The notes under the pieces were generated by a model. The model saw nothing but the letters and a program-made list of their open reading frames with translations. It was not told the DNA's origin and did not search any database. A stretch of DNA of 48,713 nt from Obelidium mucronatum (lineage: Eukaryota > Chytridiomycota > Chytridiomycetes > Chytridiales > Chytriomycetaceae). Below are positions 22,727 through 34,734 of the stretch, piece after piece. Within the stretch, counting starts at the first letter, position 1. Each line of letters begins with the position of its first letter. The position numbers were made by a program, and so were the translations under genes. The stretch is taken from NCBI GenBank assembly GCA_025765595.1, contig JAIVFH010000215.1, positions 1 through 48,713 on the forward strand, given 5' to 3'.

Positions 22727-25000
22727 ATGTGCCAGCTTCGATTATTTCAGGTTCCAAAAAAAAAAATGAATCGACTGTTTGCAAGTAACTGCTTCAAGAC
22801 TCAACGTAACCTAATTGATAAGCTGAGGGCTGCAGGACTGGACCGATATGTGGAATTGCCACAAATTGCTACCATGGGAGACACGTCGAGTGGAAAGTCG
22901 TCGGGTCAATATTTCCTAATATTCCCAACTTTCGTCTAATACTTTTTTTTTCCCCAGTCCTCTCTGCTATTTCTGGTATCACTTTCCCATCGTCGTCTGA
23001 GCTCACAACGCGGTGCCCAACTCAACTGATTCTCAGCCAGTCGGAAACCTTTTCCGGCTCCGTTCGCCTCCAGCGCTTCAAACCACAGCAAAACGAAGAA
23101 CCCCCAGAAACCAAAACTCTCACAAACGCAAACGAAATCGAACACGAAATCGAACGCCTCACCCGCCAACTCGTACAAGAAAACCAATCCATCAGCGACG
23201 ACTCCATCATCATCAATGTTAGCGGTCCAAACTACCCCAACCTCACGCTCACCGATTTACCAGGATTGATCCGCACGGTGGAAGACAGTGAAGACCCTGC
23301 GATTATTGGACGCGTTCGAGCCCTGGTGGACCGATACCTTGTACAAAGCCGGACCGTGATTCTCGCAGTTGTTCCTGCGAATGTGGATGTTCATAATACC
23401 GAGATCTTGCAAGCTGCTGAAGCGGCGGACCCGCAGGGCGTGCGTACCATTTCCATCATCACCAAGCCGGATTTGATTGACAGTGGGGCGGAAAGCCAAG
23501 TCGTGGAGCTCTTGCTAAACAGGAAAAAGATGCTCAAGTTGGGGTACCATGCTGTAAAGTGTCGTGGCCAAAAGGATTTGAATAATGGCGTTTCGATTGC
23601 AGATGGAATCGCCAAGGAGGCTGAATTTTTTGAAACTCATGCGGTTTGGAGGAAAGTGGATTCTTCTTATTTTGGTATCAGCAAGTTGACGGAGAAGTTG
23701 GTCAAGATTTTGGAAACTGTGATTGGTGGGTCGCTTCCTTCTGTCATCAAGGAGATTGATGAAAGGCTTGGGGACTGTCGGAAGCGATTGGAGGAGTTGG
23801 GCACTCCTTTGGAGTCGAATGCTTCACGTCGGCTGTGCTATTACTCTTTTGTGGAATCTGTTCAAGAGATGATCGGAAGGGCTGCTGGTGGGAACTACGA
23901 TCATGAGTTTTTCGTTACCAGTGATGGCGAGATAGGTGAGGAATATTCCGATTTTACGAAAAAAAAAAACTTAGATTCTGATACAGATTAATTAGATAAT
24001 CGAGCTCGAGCCCTTATTCGAGTAAAGGAAACTAATTTTCGAAATACTATTGCACTGACTGAAGCAATGGAAGCTCATGTATCTTCTCAAGAACCCCCAA
24101 AGATTGGAGATTTGGTTGAAGTACACTTGAACAAGAAATGGTGCCTGAACAGGGTCACTGAAGTTCATTCCAAAAATGCATCATGGATTCATTGTGAACG
24201 AAATAACACGGGTTGGATGACGAAAGAAAGTGAATGGAGACACATCAGCACGGTTGACTTGTCCTCTCGAAAGAATCCAAAGAAACCGCGGGGACGAATT
24301 ATCAATCTTTCCAAGTTATACCCTCTTCTGTTCACTGATTCGTCAATACATTCACCAGTGGGATAAACCAATGACCCAACTTCTCAATGAAACCGAGATA
24401 ATTCTGAATGACGTGGTTCAAGAAGCCCTACAATTTGGCATCACTTCTCGGTTCCCGAAATTGAAGGAGTTTGCATCAACTCTAATCACCGAAGCCATCA
24501 AATCCACCAAGACTACTGCTCTTGCCATGCTCAAGAACGCGTTACAAACCGAGCTCCGGCCATACACCCTAAACCACTACCTCTACGACATCCTCATCAA
24601 ACTACGCAACGAGCCACTTCTTGGATCCTTGGAAGGCCTCTGCAACACAGACTCAAGAACCGTAAACATGGACGCAGTCCTAGCTGTTTTGAAACACCAC
24701 GGTGTTGGAAACGTTAGCAACGAAGACCGCGAGGCGATGGAGCTTCAAATTGCCATCAAGGCGTATCTCAAAGTTGCCAAGAAGCGGTTTACAGACACGA
24801 TCCCCATGCTGATTGAGCAGTATTTTATTCGCGTTGTTTTATTGCAAATCAAGGCGGTTCTTTCGGATGCAAGTGATGTGCAGTTGGCGTCGATTTTGGA
24901 AGAACCTGGAAATGTTGTGGGCCGTCGGGTTCAGCTTGAAGCTGAATTGGTCTCGTTGATGGAATCAAAGAAGGAGATTTCGGAGATTTACTTTGGATAA
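22727..25000 (+). CDS. Dynamin-like (Mx-type) large GTPase
   Basis: Exons 22727-22904 and 22958-23935 are clear, exon 3 starts at 23996, and the last part ends at 25000. GTPase motifs are G1 GDTSSGKSS (split by intron 1), G3 DLPG and G4 TKPD. A helical stalk follows, and the C-terminal effector-like domain (LIRQYIHQWDKPM to AYLKVAKKRFTDTIPM) matches dynamin/Mx proteins, which remodel membranes. Between GTPase/middle and stalk parts, 24067-24250 encodes an unusual insert (GDLVEVHLNKKWCLNRVTEV, then GWMTKESEWRHIS) resembling a small Tudor/SH3-like barrel. The insert frame does not run into the stalk frame (IQRNRGDELSIFPSY). A 55-nt intron at about 24198-24252 could join them, or a frameshift exists. 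The start may be 22727 or the ATG at 22766. Confidence 0.75.
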
Positions 25001-25343
25001 GTTATCGTCATCGGATTTAATTACACGGCGGTGTTTTGCTTTTTTTGCTGAGACGTGCTGGATTGAGATTATTTGTATTTACTTTTTTGTGTGTTGCAAA
25101 TCAACAACTGATGGTCGTAGTTTTTGTAGTGTTATATCAGCAACCTCTGTGGATATTATTTAAGTCAATCTAAAGAGCCGACAAGCGGTTAACTGTTCAT
25201 GTGTTCATAAAGATGTGTAAAAGAAGAGCCTACAAGTAACAGCGATTCAGCTAAATACTAGAGCCGTGAGGACGAGCGAAGCTCATTTAATTAGGTCGGT
25301 AACCCCAGCCCTCACACTCACGACCTTCCAAACGAAAAATTGT
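25001..25343. other. Intergenic, nothing recognised
   Basis: This is the 3' flank of the dynamin-like gene and the 3' flank of the tRNA. No open frame or repeat of note is present. Confidence 0.5.
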
Positions 25344-25415
25344 GGGCCCAACCGGGAATTGAACCCGGGACCTCATCTACCCTAAAGATGAATCATACTA
25401 CTAGACCATTGGGCC
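25344..25415 (-). tRNA. tRNA-Pro (AGG)
   Basis: The minus-strand cloverleaf has acceptor GGCCCAA/TTGGGCC, anticodon stem CATCT/AGATG around loop TTAGGGT (anticodon AGG), and T arm CCGGG-TTCAATT-CCCGG. It has no intron. It is the second tRNA-Pro(AGG) in the window. Confidence 0.94.
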
Positions 25416-25791
25416 ATGCGAAGGTAAAGCACTTTACTAACTAAGTAGTTGGCTTCTTAAAACGAATTCTCGCAACCTTTTTTCCGCTTAACCAACTTTA
25501 CATTAGGAAAATTCACACAAGGAAGAGGGTTATTCGTGGCCGGTTGAGACGATTGTCCAGGTGTACAGAGACTTCTCGAAAAACGCCGATACTGCAGCAA
25601 GATCCAATGATGATGATTCCCCATGACAGGTTCTTTAGAGGAGGATGAGCGATTTAAGAATGGTGGCACATTGTAAGCTGGGGAGGAGAAGTGAGGATTT
25701 AACTTGGAACAGTGATATTCAGTAAAACAAACAACTTTATTTGTCACCCCATTGTCCCCCCCTTTTTTCTTTTCTTTTACAAAACCCCCGT

Positions 25792-28085
25792 TCAATAATA
25801 CCCACCACCACTCTTATACTCAAACTTCATCTTCACCAAGTACTTCAACCGAACCTGTCTAACGTCATAACAAATGAACTCATTGTATTCCAACGATTCT
25901 GGTCCATCCGTCTTTCTTACACCCTTTCCACACGGCACAACGACTCCATCTGGTAGTGTCACGTATTCGTCAGGGTTTGGCTTGGTACGACCCATTCCCC
26001 AGGTAGAATGCTTCTTTTTTGATTTGGTGTCCTTGTCTGCGTCGTAGTTTGCATTCACCTGAAAAAAATAGGTAGTTTGGTTAGAGTTGAAGGGCAGTAG
26101 TCCATGAAACAATACTTACAAGCTGATTCTCGTCTCCGAGAGCAACTTCACAGAGGAGCAAGAGACCTGTTGAATTGTCTCGTGAAGTGCAGCAGTAATT
26201 TGCGGATTTGGAAACCTGTACGAAGATAAAAAAAATCGTCAGAATAAATACCAGAAAGAATACTAGGATCATGAGGGTATATTACCATATCAGCAAAGTA
26301 AACTCCTTTTCCAAACATGTATCCAGTAACTGGGGCTTCGGGTGGGGCAATTCGCAGACCCTGTGATAAAATACCAACATAGTTCGTGATACGACTGCAT
26401 ACAAAATTGTTAATACAAACACAAAAAAAAAAAAAAATGAATAAGCATCGTAAAGTCGAACCTTCCATGCCAAAGCAGTTTCCGATTATGCAATTTACCG
26501 CCCAAATCGTCAAACTCGTCCTCTTTGCTCAACTCAAACACATCCTCCACCTTAAGCTTGTATTGCTGGTGAGTATGTCCATGCGTATTCTCCGTGTATT
26601 TTTCAACCAACTTGAATGTCTCCCCTTTCTTGTCAACAGGTTTCATATCCACCTTCAGACTTGCATATTTACCATCCACCGGATTACTGCTCCGATCGAC
26701 TTTTGAATTCAACAATGTTGTGGTAATTTGAATATCACCCAAGGCCTCAACCATACGCAACTTGGCATTCAATTTGGCAGGGGTATTGATGACATCAGGA
26801 ACGTTTCGACCAAAGTTGTGCGGAATAATTGTGTAGAAATCGGAACTGAGGGTTTTGAGGACGGAGAGACGGGGACCACCAACACGAACGAGTTCCTCAG
26901 AGATTTTCTTGAGTTCCAAGTATCCCAGTTGAATGGTGCGTTTTGTGAGTTTTCCAAGAGGCATTTTTTTGGCGTCGTATCCAATTTCTGTCATTTCTTT
27001 CTCCATCAAGTCGAGGTTGAATATCAATTTGACAAGGTCCTTTTTGTTTTTTTTGGGTGAAATGTTAATCGTATGAAAGTTAAAAAATAAGAATTTGCAA
27101 TGGTGGTTACCTGCACAGAGGCATCAAGTTTTGATTCTGGATACTGTACTGGTTCGGAGTCGACTCCTTTTTCTGCTTCAGCAGTTGCCGCAAGAACCTC
27201 CTCAGTATCGTCATCGCCCCAGTCGCGTTCGAGCAAGAAATACTTTCCAGGTTGTTTTTCAAAGTTGTCACGGTTTGCCCACTTGTTTTTGGTCTGATCG
27301 CAAAAAAAAAAAAAAAAACACAGAGGTCAGTAAAGAATCGGCATGGCTGTATCCGTTTCCCAAAAAACCTTATCATAAAACTTTTTCTCGAAAGCAGATA
27401 TCGCAGATTGAGCATTTCCAAATTCTGGCTGTGAAGTTTGGCCGTTGTTCCCAACGCGTCCCCATCTGTTCCAAGCAATGTAGGAGTCCCTTGTGTCATG
27501 CTTCAAGACTTGGATGATGTAAAACTTGTTATTATTGTTTCCAATATCCGTCTGATTTAGGAGTGCGTCTGTGGGAAAAAAAGTGTGCTTGTAAGTTGGT
27601 GGAGGGTGGTTGAGTCGAAAGTCCGAACATACCATACACAACGCCGTCCAACTGCAACACGTGGTATTGCTGCGCAAAGGTAGACGGAGCACCCGAATCA
27701 ACAGCCTATTGATCAGTTTAGACAAGCGCAGGATCGGGCAGTCGCAACTTACGGCAGCGCCCTTTTTGATTGACTTTACGATGACTTTCTCTTCTTCTTC
27801 GGCTTCTTCTTCTTCTTCCTCGTCCTCCTTGTCTTCGACCATTGCCTCTTCCTCTTTCTCTTCCTCCTTCTCTTCCGCTTCTTCTTCCGCTTCTTCTTCT
27901 TCTTCGTCCTTCTTTGCCTTTGGCTTCCGGCCCCGCTTCTTTGGCTCCACCTGGACTGCGACTGGCACAGCCGCCGCCGTCTGCGCACTCACGCGCGCGC
28001 TCTTGCGCGTTGTTGTCGCCGGCGCTGCGGCGGCCGCTGGCGGATCGGCGTCGGAAGCGGCGCGGCCTCGTTTCTTTGGCGGCAT
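25792..28085 (-). CDS. PARP2-type poly(ADP-ribose) polymerase
   Basis: Eight exons on the minus strand, 28085-27753, 27705-27633, 27568-27369, 27293-27111, 27039-26462, 26394-26286, 26215-26120 and 26058-25792, give 1839 nt and 612 residues. A basic then highly acidic N-terminal tail is followed by a WGR domain ([12 protein letters not shown]), a helical PARP regulatory domain ([15 protein letters not shown]), and the catalytic domain. The H-Y-E triad is visible: LWHGSR (His near 454), SKSANYC, and EYNEFICYD (Glu near 584). It uses NAD+ to modify nuclear proteins at DNA breaks. The architecture and length match PARP2 rather than PARP1, with no zinc fingers or BRCT. All introns keep frame. Confidence 0.93.
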
Positions 28086-28292
28086 TTTTGTGTTTCGTTT
28101 TGTTCAACTCAACCACCGCAAATTAATAGAAGCGGCGCGCGCTGATCCACTGCGGCGAATTCGCGGTGGCAAAGCGTTGTTGACTGGATTCAAGTCGCAC
28201 ACTGTTTTACTGACATTCCTTCGATGCGGTGGCACTGTACAGTACCCTCCAAATAGAGCCGGAATTGCTAAAAATCAAAGGAAAAGAGTGGG

Positions 28293-28501
28293 TGTCAGGA
28301 TTCGCCTGTGCTAATCCAACGGTGTGTTCTTAAATAAAGTAAAAGAGCGTGTTTATTGTTTACGAAACACGGGGTCGAAAGTTTCTCTGAAACATCGCAA
28401 GTAGACCGACGAACCCCTCCCTTTCCCGGACAATCGAAGTCATCGTCTGGTCTTATCGCCAAAGGTTGATCTTGAACGAATGCCGCTAATGGATTCCAAC
28501 A
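28293..28501 (+). repeat. 5' LTR of the copia element
   Basis: It starts TGTCAGGATTCGCCTG and ends CCAACA, about 209 bp. The first ~45 bp recur at 33696 after the polypurine tract, which defines the LTR start. The right border is placed at CA just before the primer site. Confidence 0.65.
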
Positions 28502-28513
28502 AGTTATGAGCCC
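28502..28513 (+). other. Primer-binding site matching half of initiator tRNA-Met
   Basis: AGTTATGAGCCC is nearly complementary to the anticodon-loop region (GGGCTCATAAC) of yeast-type initiator tRNA-Met. Priming by an internal tRNA fragment is known for Drosophila copia. Identification rests on this match and its position directly after the LTR. Confidence 0.5.
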
Positions 28514-28589
28514 AAACCTTCGAGGCATAAGTTCCAAAGATAGACTTGTCCCTGGATAGTGTTCCATAAAAAGAACAACGAAAACTATC

Positions 28590-29789
28590 ATGAAAGGAGA
28601 CGAAACGAAAACGGAATCAAAGAGAGTCATTCTCAACGATTCAAACTACGTAGCTTGGAGACGGCTGACTCTGGTAGTCATTGGTGCAAAGAACCAAAGG
28701 ACATTGGCTCCTTCTTTCAAACCATACGTCAATAAGTACGAAAGACCAAACGTACCATCTGGTTGGAGTAAGCTTCTTACCCTCAAACCCACTGAAATCG
28801 ACAATGAGGTTGACAACGGCAGTGACGAGGAAGATGAAGATGAAACAGATGGAGATGGGGAAAATGAAACTGAAGAAAAAGGGAACCAACCTGAAGACAC
28901 CACAAAGGCATCAATGGCAGTCTTCAGAGTCCTCGAAGAGCTTTGGCAGATTGAAGAGAAGAGGGAGATCGCTGACGTTGAAGCAATGCGTGCGACGATG
29001 AAAGCAATCCACGAAGGGATGTCAAAGAACATGCAAATCGCATATTCGAATCTCGAAACGCCCTCAACTCTCTGGGAAGAGCTCAGACGTACGAAAGATC
29101 CTGCGAATTGAAAGCTGGATACCTCTGCTGCAGATACCTACCGAGGTTTTGGCATCAAAGAAAACCAGTCGATTCCAGATTTCCTGAGAGCGGTTCGCGA
29201 AATTGAAGTCAGATGTACTGCGCTTGGGGAAACCCTCCATTTGGGAATGGCAGCGCAGAAGACAATTCGATTGAAATTGGACCATCGATTCGCGCAAGCT
29301 GTCATGATGTTGAGCACTAAGGAGTACGAAACTGTCGAATCAATGGAAACTGATATGGTCAATTTCTGGGATGCATTCTGTCAAGCAACAACCAGAAATC
29401 AACCAGCGAAAGTGTCAGCTGCTCCAAAACCACAGAATAATACTCCAAACCAAGTGTCGGCAGCAGTATCTATTACCGAAAATAAGAAACGTAAATATGA
29501 CGCGAAAGGTACAAAGCCATATTCTGGAAGGTACCCGAAGTGTGAAAAGTGTCCAGGTTCACACAATCCAAGTTTTGACTGTGGGTCGTGTTGGAACTGC
29601 GGCTCAAAAGAGCACATGAGCAGAGCTTGTCCCAATAGGGGAATCAAAACTCAAAATAGCAACGGAACAAATGGAAATGGTGGGAATAATTATTCCAACG
29701 CACCCTCCACTTCAACGGCTATTGCGAACAACGAACCAGTCCCAAAACAAGTGGGATGGAAGCCAAACGAAGGTTTATTCAATGGATAA
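28590..29789 (+). pseudogene. copia gag
   Basis: One frame of about 400 codons is broken by a single TGA at 29109-29111. The N-terminal part (NDSNYVAWRRL) matches copia gag. Near the C terminus is a zinc knuckle CWNCGSKEHMSRAC (C-X2-C-X4-H-X4-C). The remainder is Asn/Ser-rich. The frame continues cleanly after the stop, so one nonsense change disables it. Confidence 0.8.
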
Positions 29790-30118
29790 GAAGAAAATTC
29801 TATTTTCTTTTAATCATTTTAATCCTTTTTTGTCTTAGTGTTTTGTGTTTTTTTAGTTTTAAGATTTGATTCTGGAAGAAAGAAAATCTAAAATTGATAA
29901 GAACAAAAGTCAGCGCCCCGAGGCGCCTAAAAGAAATGAAAATGCTGTAACGAAAGAAAGTAACTCCTATCGATATGGTGGAAGGGCGCCCATGGGCGAC
30001 AAAGTTATAATTTCTTTATTAATTTTGACAGCAACAATGATCGCCGGGATCATCGAAAGATTGCCAGCAAAGAACAAGAGAACTACTGCAGCTGTTTTTC
30101 TCTCTGTAAACTAGTGGC

Positions 30119-31732
30119 ATGATCTACGAAGGCATCCTTGATCCAGGGAGTACAAACACCATCATCGGTGATCACTCTTGGTTCGAGAGCTACGAACAAG
30201 TCCACATCCAGATCGGGATGATTGCGAAAGAAGGCTTTATGATCGGCACAATGCTAGGGCCAGTTCATTTCGACTTCAATGGGACTATCGTTACAATTAC
30301 CTGTATCTACGCGAAAGAGTGTCGACAAACTCTGTTCGCAGACAGGGACATCTTTCTAACAAATCCAACGTGGTATTATGTGACAAACCAAAATGGATCA
30401 CAGTTTTTCGATAAGGTACTTGTAGGCTTTTGCGCTTAACGAAATACTCATCTTTTGGTATAAGACCACTGGAGACTATTTATTTGAAGCCAAAGCAACG
30501 CGAAACGGGTTGAAGCTAGTAAAATTCAAGGTTATTCATCGTGTGTTCTCTTCGAATGCAAACGCGAATACAATAAAACCTGAGACTATACACAATCGCT
30601 TTATACACAATCGCTTTGGTCACCCCCACACTATTGCTCTAAGAAATTTAGTCTATTCTGGATCTATTAATTCAGATAAATTTCAAAAGCTAGTTCTTGG
30701 TGAAAACTTTCACTGTGAGTCGTGTGTAGCCGGAAAGTTCAAGAGGGCAAAAGTCGGATCAGAATCCAGATGGGTCGCGATTAAAACCAATGGCCCTGGA
30801 GAAATGCTGCACGCAGACGTTGCGGGGAAATACGAACCAGGATTCTACTACAACGGGAAAATGTATCAATATTTTCTAATGGTCGTGGACGATTTCTCGC
30901 GGTTCTCTTTTATTCGATTATTGCAACGGAAAAGTCACGCATTAGCGGAGATGCTAATGGTGATGGCGTTAATTGAAGCAACAACTCAGCGCCAATGTAG
31001 AGTTATTTGATTGGACAATGGAGAAATAGCGACAAGCAAAATATTCCAAGAGATGTGTGAATCCCGCGGAATTACATCAGAAACCATTGTGGTGGATTAT
31101 CCACATATGGATGGTGTTGCTGAGCGGACAATTGGTATTGTCAAATCAACGGGACGGACGCTGCATATCCACGCGAAATTCCCAGCAAATCTTTGGGGAC
31201 ATTCATTAATTGTGGCGAACGATTTACGGAATTTATGGCCTTCAGTTCGCAACGACCTGGAATCTCCATTTATTCGATACAACGCGTGCAAGCCTGAAAT
31301 CCAGCAATTCCGGATTTTTGGATGCAAAGTCATGGTTCCGATCTATAAGAGAGGAAAAAAGGGGGAGTTGTCCGCGAGTGTAGCTACCAAAACGTATGTT
31401 GGACACCACTCACCCTCGATTATACGTTGCATCAACTTGGAAGGAATGTTGTCTTTTCATCGATTCCAAGATTGTTCATTCTTGAAGACGATTTTCCGAT
31501 GTCGATTACTGCGGGTACCGCAAATGATCAAGGACAAACGCAAGAGTTTCCAGAGGACGCTCCTGACAACGAAACTGCAGACGAAAAACGGGATTTTCAA
31601 AAGGACCTTGATTCTTCTCTGTCCGATGCGATTAATCTACAAGAAACGAGACTCATGGACTTTATTCCAAACGCGAAAGCTCCTGTGGTTCAGGGGGAGA
31701 AAAGACCTAGTAGCCTGAGAAAAACACAGTAG
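30119..31732 (+). pseudogene. copia pol: protease and integrase
   Basis: A protease-like segment (ILDPGSTNTIIGD; the usual D-S/T-G is altered to DPG) at 30119-30439 is followed in another frame by the integrase. Pre-integrase zinc residues HNRFGHPH and CESCVAGK are present. The DDE core follows: HADVAG, then LDNGE after a TGA at 31008-31010, then HMDGVAERTIG. A frame change occurs near 31450. The protein would need several repairs, so it is not functional. Confidence 0.75.
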
Positions 31733-32135
31733 CCAGACTATAAAGAAACGGGTTACCATCGAAAAGGAAACGAAAGCGATGAGGATGATGAAGATTCTTC
31801 GTCGGACTATGAAACAGTCTTATTCAAAGTTGGAACATGTGGGTCTTATGGCGTACTGCGACGCAAAAGGACTGTGCATTACCAATATTCCTGGAACCAT
31901 CGTTAATAGTCTACGCAATGCACGCAACAACTACCAGTACCGCGAAGGAGAAAATAGTTGGTCTGGATTGGGATGGAAATGTACCAATCAGACATGCGGA
32001 CATATTCAAGACAGCAAATCGACGCGAATGGTTGGAATGCTGAAGAAGCGGAGTTGAAGAACTTGGAGAATCACAAGACTTACAAGGAGATTCTAGCTTC
32101 CTGATGTTCCAGAGGGTACGGAAATTATCCCTACT

Positions 32136-33606
32136 ATGGAAGTCTATGCTGTGAAGAACCACAAGGATCTCCCGGCTAATAAAGTCTCGAAATTCAAGTG
32201 TCGAATAGTGGCTCGAGGAGATTATCAACGCTATGGTGTCAATTTCGTGGACACATACTCACCAGTCATCAAAAACACAACGATGCGTTTTCTCATTGCA
32301 ATTGTCTATGTGGCTTCACATTGGGATATACACAGCGGATGCGGTGGGAGCATACCTGAATGGAGAGCTTGATGTGGAAGTTTACGTCAGACCACCAAGT
32401 TGCTATTCGCGAAAGGATGTGCTGTGGTTGTTACTCAAAGGTCTCTACGGGTTAAAGCAAGCTGGAAGATTATGGTATCAAAAGCTATGCAGTATCCTGG
32501 TATCTCTGGGATATACGATGAGTTATGCGGATCCTTGTCTATTTGAAAAATATGTCGACGGCTTCTGGATCTGGATAGCGTTCTACGTTGACGATATCTT
32601 GATTATCTGTACATGAGTCGATTATTGAATCTGTTGTCGAAGACATCAAATCAAAAGTTGACATCACATACCAAGGTCGCTGCGAATATCACTTGGGTAT
32701 GGAAATCGATTATGGGTCAGACGGTAGTTACGCGTTATTGCATCAATCAAAATACGTTCATTGTATTCTGAATCGCTTCAAGATGCAAGATTGTAACGGG
32801 ACTCGTATTCCTATGTCAGTAGGAGCAGATTTCACGGAAAAGACTGACAGCGAAGAGGACTTGGACTTAATCAGTTTTGATTATAATTCTCTTATCGGAA
32901 GTCTGATGTATCTATGTGTGATTAGTCGGTTAGGATATTAGTGCAAGTGTAAGCCTATGGTCTCGCGCTCTTCCACAAACCAACAATGCGTCACTGGAAT
33001 GGTGCGAAAAAGGTATTGCGTTATTTAAAGCATACTTACGATATGGGAATTGTCTACTATCGTGCTCCCAATCCTATTCCGAAGCAAATCTATTTCATTG
33101 GTTTGGCTGACGCGTCGGAACCGGATGCGGAAAGTGGAAAAGCTTAAACGGGTTGGATTTTCAAATTCATGGGAAAATCTGCTATTAGTTGGCGCTCGAA
33201 TAAGCAGAAAGTGTGTACCGCGGATCAAACTGCAGCAGAGCACATTGCATTCTATGAAGCGTCGCTCGAAGTCCCTTTTCTAATGAATCTCTGCGAAGAT
33301 TTGAAATTGGATGTTGTCAAAACGTTAGTAATGTATTCCGATAACGATGCTTTTGTAAAACGTGTTCGCGAGAACAAACGTACTGAGGCAACGAAATGGA
33401 TGCATCGAAGATTTTGGAAAGTCCAAGAATTCTTTGCGGATAAAACCATTGATTGTCTTCATATTCCCGGAGAGGATAATGATTCTGACATTGAAACGAA
33501 ACCTTTACCAGAACCTGTGTTTATTAAGCACCGTAGAAATACGGGTATGCAATATCTCAGAGTTTTACGTGGTGAATGTACGGAGAGAAGTTTAGATCGT
33601 TGTTGA
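32136..33606 (+). pseudogene. copia reverse transcriptase and RNase H
   Basis: RT motifs are spread over two frames: RIVARGDYQRYGVNF, then GAYLNGELDVEVYVRPP, GLYGLKQAGRLWY and the catalytic box FYVDDILI near 32582. RNase H follows, with ISWRSNKQKVCTADQTAAEHIAFY and the C-terminal part to 33606. Frameshifts lie near 32250 and 32616 and stops near 32940-33150. Confidence 0.8.
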
Positions 33607-33685
33607 TTTTAATCTTTGCAATAACGGGGTTGTAATTTAAACAGATGACTTTAACGGTTGTTTACTTTACATACGATGTTTAAGA

Positions 33686-33695
33686 ACAGGGGGAG
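33686..33695 (+). other. Polypurine tract
   Basis: The purine run AACAGGGGGAG ends directly before TGTCAGG, the start of the 3' LTR. This is the expected plus-strand primer position. Confidence 0.6.
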
Positions 33696-33740
33696 TGTCA
33701 GGATTCGCCTGCGCTAATCCAGCGTTGTGTTCTTAAATTG
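33696..33740 (+). repeat. Truncated 3' LTR
   Basis: About 45 bp match the start of the 5' LTR up to TTCTTAAAT. The sequence then switches to an unrelated tandem repeat, so the remaining ~160 bp are missing. Confidence 0.65.
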
Positions 33741-33978
33741 CAGGTTGCTTGTCAACCTGTCATGTTAAGGGGGAGTTTGAGGGGGTTGGAGGCCAATTCC
33801 TTGTGGTTCTATTTATAGAAAAGATGTTCCTACTTTGTTCAAATGGTTTGAGGGTTAAGAAGGGGGTTTTTAATAGTTCTATTTTTAGAAATTGCAGGTT
33901 GCTTGTCAACCTGTCATGTTAAGGGGGAGTTTGAGGGGGTTGAAAGGCAATTCCTTGTAGTTCTATTTTTAGAAAATG
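33735..33978 (+). repeat. Tandem repeat replacing the 3' LTR end
   Basis: The unit beginning AAATTGCAGGTTGCTTGTC at 33735 recurs at 33889. Shared parts include two purine-rich blocks (AAGGGGGAG, GAGGGGG) and TTCTATTT(A/T)TAGAA. The first unit is 154 bp and the second about 90 bp. Confidence 0.75.
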
Positions 33979-34700
33979 TATTTATTTTTGTGCATTCTTG
34001 ACATTTGGAAGTTACAACCAATTGGGATTCCCAACTTTATGAAAACAAAGATAATAACAAACAAAGTCTGGAGAATGATCAAAGCTGAAAAGATGGAAAG
34101 GGGGGTGTTCTTTGGGTACTATTTCAAACTAGGGAGCCTGGCTAGTGCAACAAACAAAAAACACAAGTCAAGGAAGAAAAAAATGGCCTAATCCTGATGC
34201 TGGCCACCCAAAACCTGAACAGATTTGGCATATGCCAGGGTTACCCATACTAACATGCCAGGGTTACCCATACAAACATGGCAAAAAAACACTTTGCAGA
34301 AATTTTTCTGTATGTGTTCTATTTTTCTTGCTAACAGCCCTAGACTTGAGAGGATATTGACTTAGGTAATACATGTTAATAATGGCTAGGTTAAGTTTGC
34401 TTCACCTCTAACCCAGCCCCATGACCATCTGGTAACATGACAGGTCAAACTGAACCCACTTACATTTTTTTCTTGTAATGAGCTTGCAATGACTATTTGT
34501 TTTAGTAAGGCACTTATAATGAATATTTTGTCTTGTAATGACCTTGTAATGAAAATGAAAAAGGCATGCACCCTTCCAAAAAAAAGTATAAAAGAAGGAA
34601 CTTTGCCCTTCAAAAAAAAGCATGCTACTGGTTGATGTCTTCTTTGGCTCAGTTAACCCAGGTTTTACTTTAATTAAATTAAATCTATTACTAAACCAAA
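33979..34700. other. AT-rich non-coding stretch
   Basis: No convincing gene. It contains a 23-bp tandem duplication at 34232-34277 (ATGCCAGGGTTACCCATAC plus four bases) and several CTTGTAATGA motifs near 34470-34550. Confidence 0.6.
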
Positions 34701-34734
34701 ATACTTCCAGTTGAATTCACTTAAATACAAGCTG

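Larger units (their letters stand above)
28293..33740 (+). mobile_element. Degenerate Ty1/copia LTR retrotransposon
   Basis: Order from 5' to 3': LTR, primer site, gag with CCHC knuckle, protease-like segment, integrase, reverse transcriptase, RNase H, polypurine tract and a truncated 3' LTR. INT before RT identifies the copia lineage. Stops and frameshifts interrupt gag, integrase and RT, so the copy is inactive. It sits 208 bp upstream of the PARP start codon on the opposite strand. Confidence 0.88.

Noticed and set aside
25000..25340. Additional structured RNA next to the tRNA
   Set aside because: Only small incidental stems were seen and no known RNA core.
28146..28170. GC-rich near-palindrome around GCGAATTCGC upstream of PARP
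   Set aside because: It is short and imperfect and no second copy was seen, so it may be chance in a GC-rich promoter.
29109..31010. Programmed stop-codon readthrough in the copia gag and integrase frames
   Set aside because: The stops fall within the coding domains, not at the gag-pol border, and other frameshifts are present, so decay is simpler.
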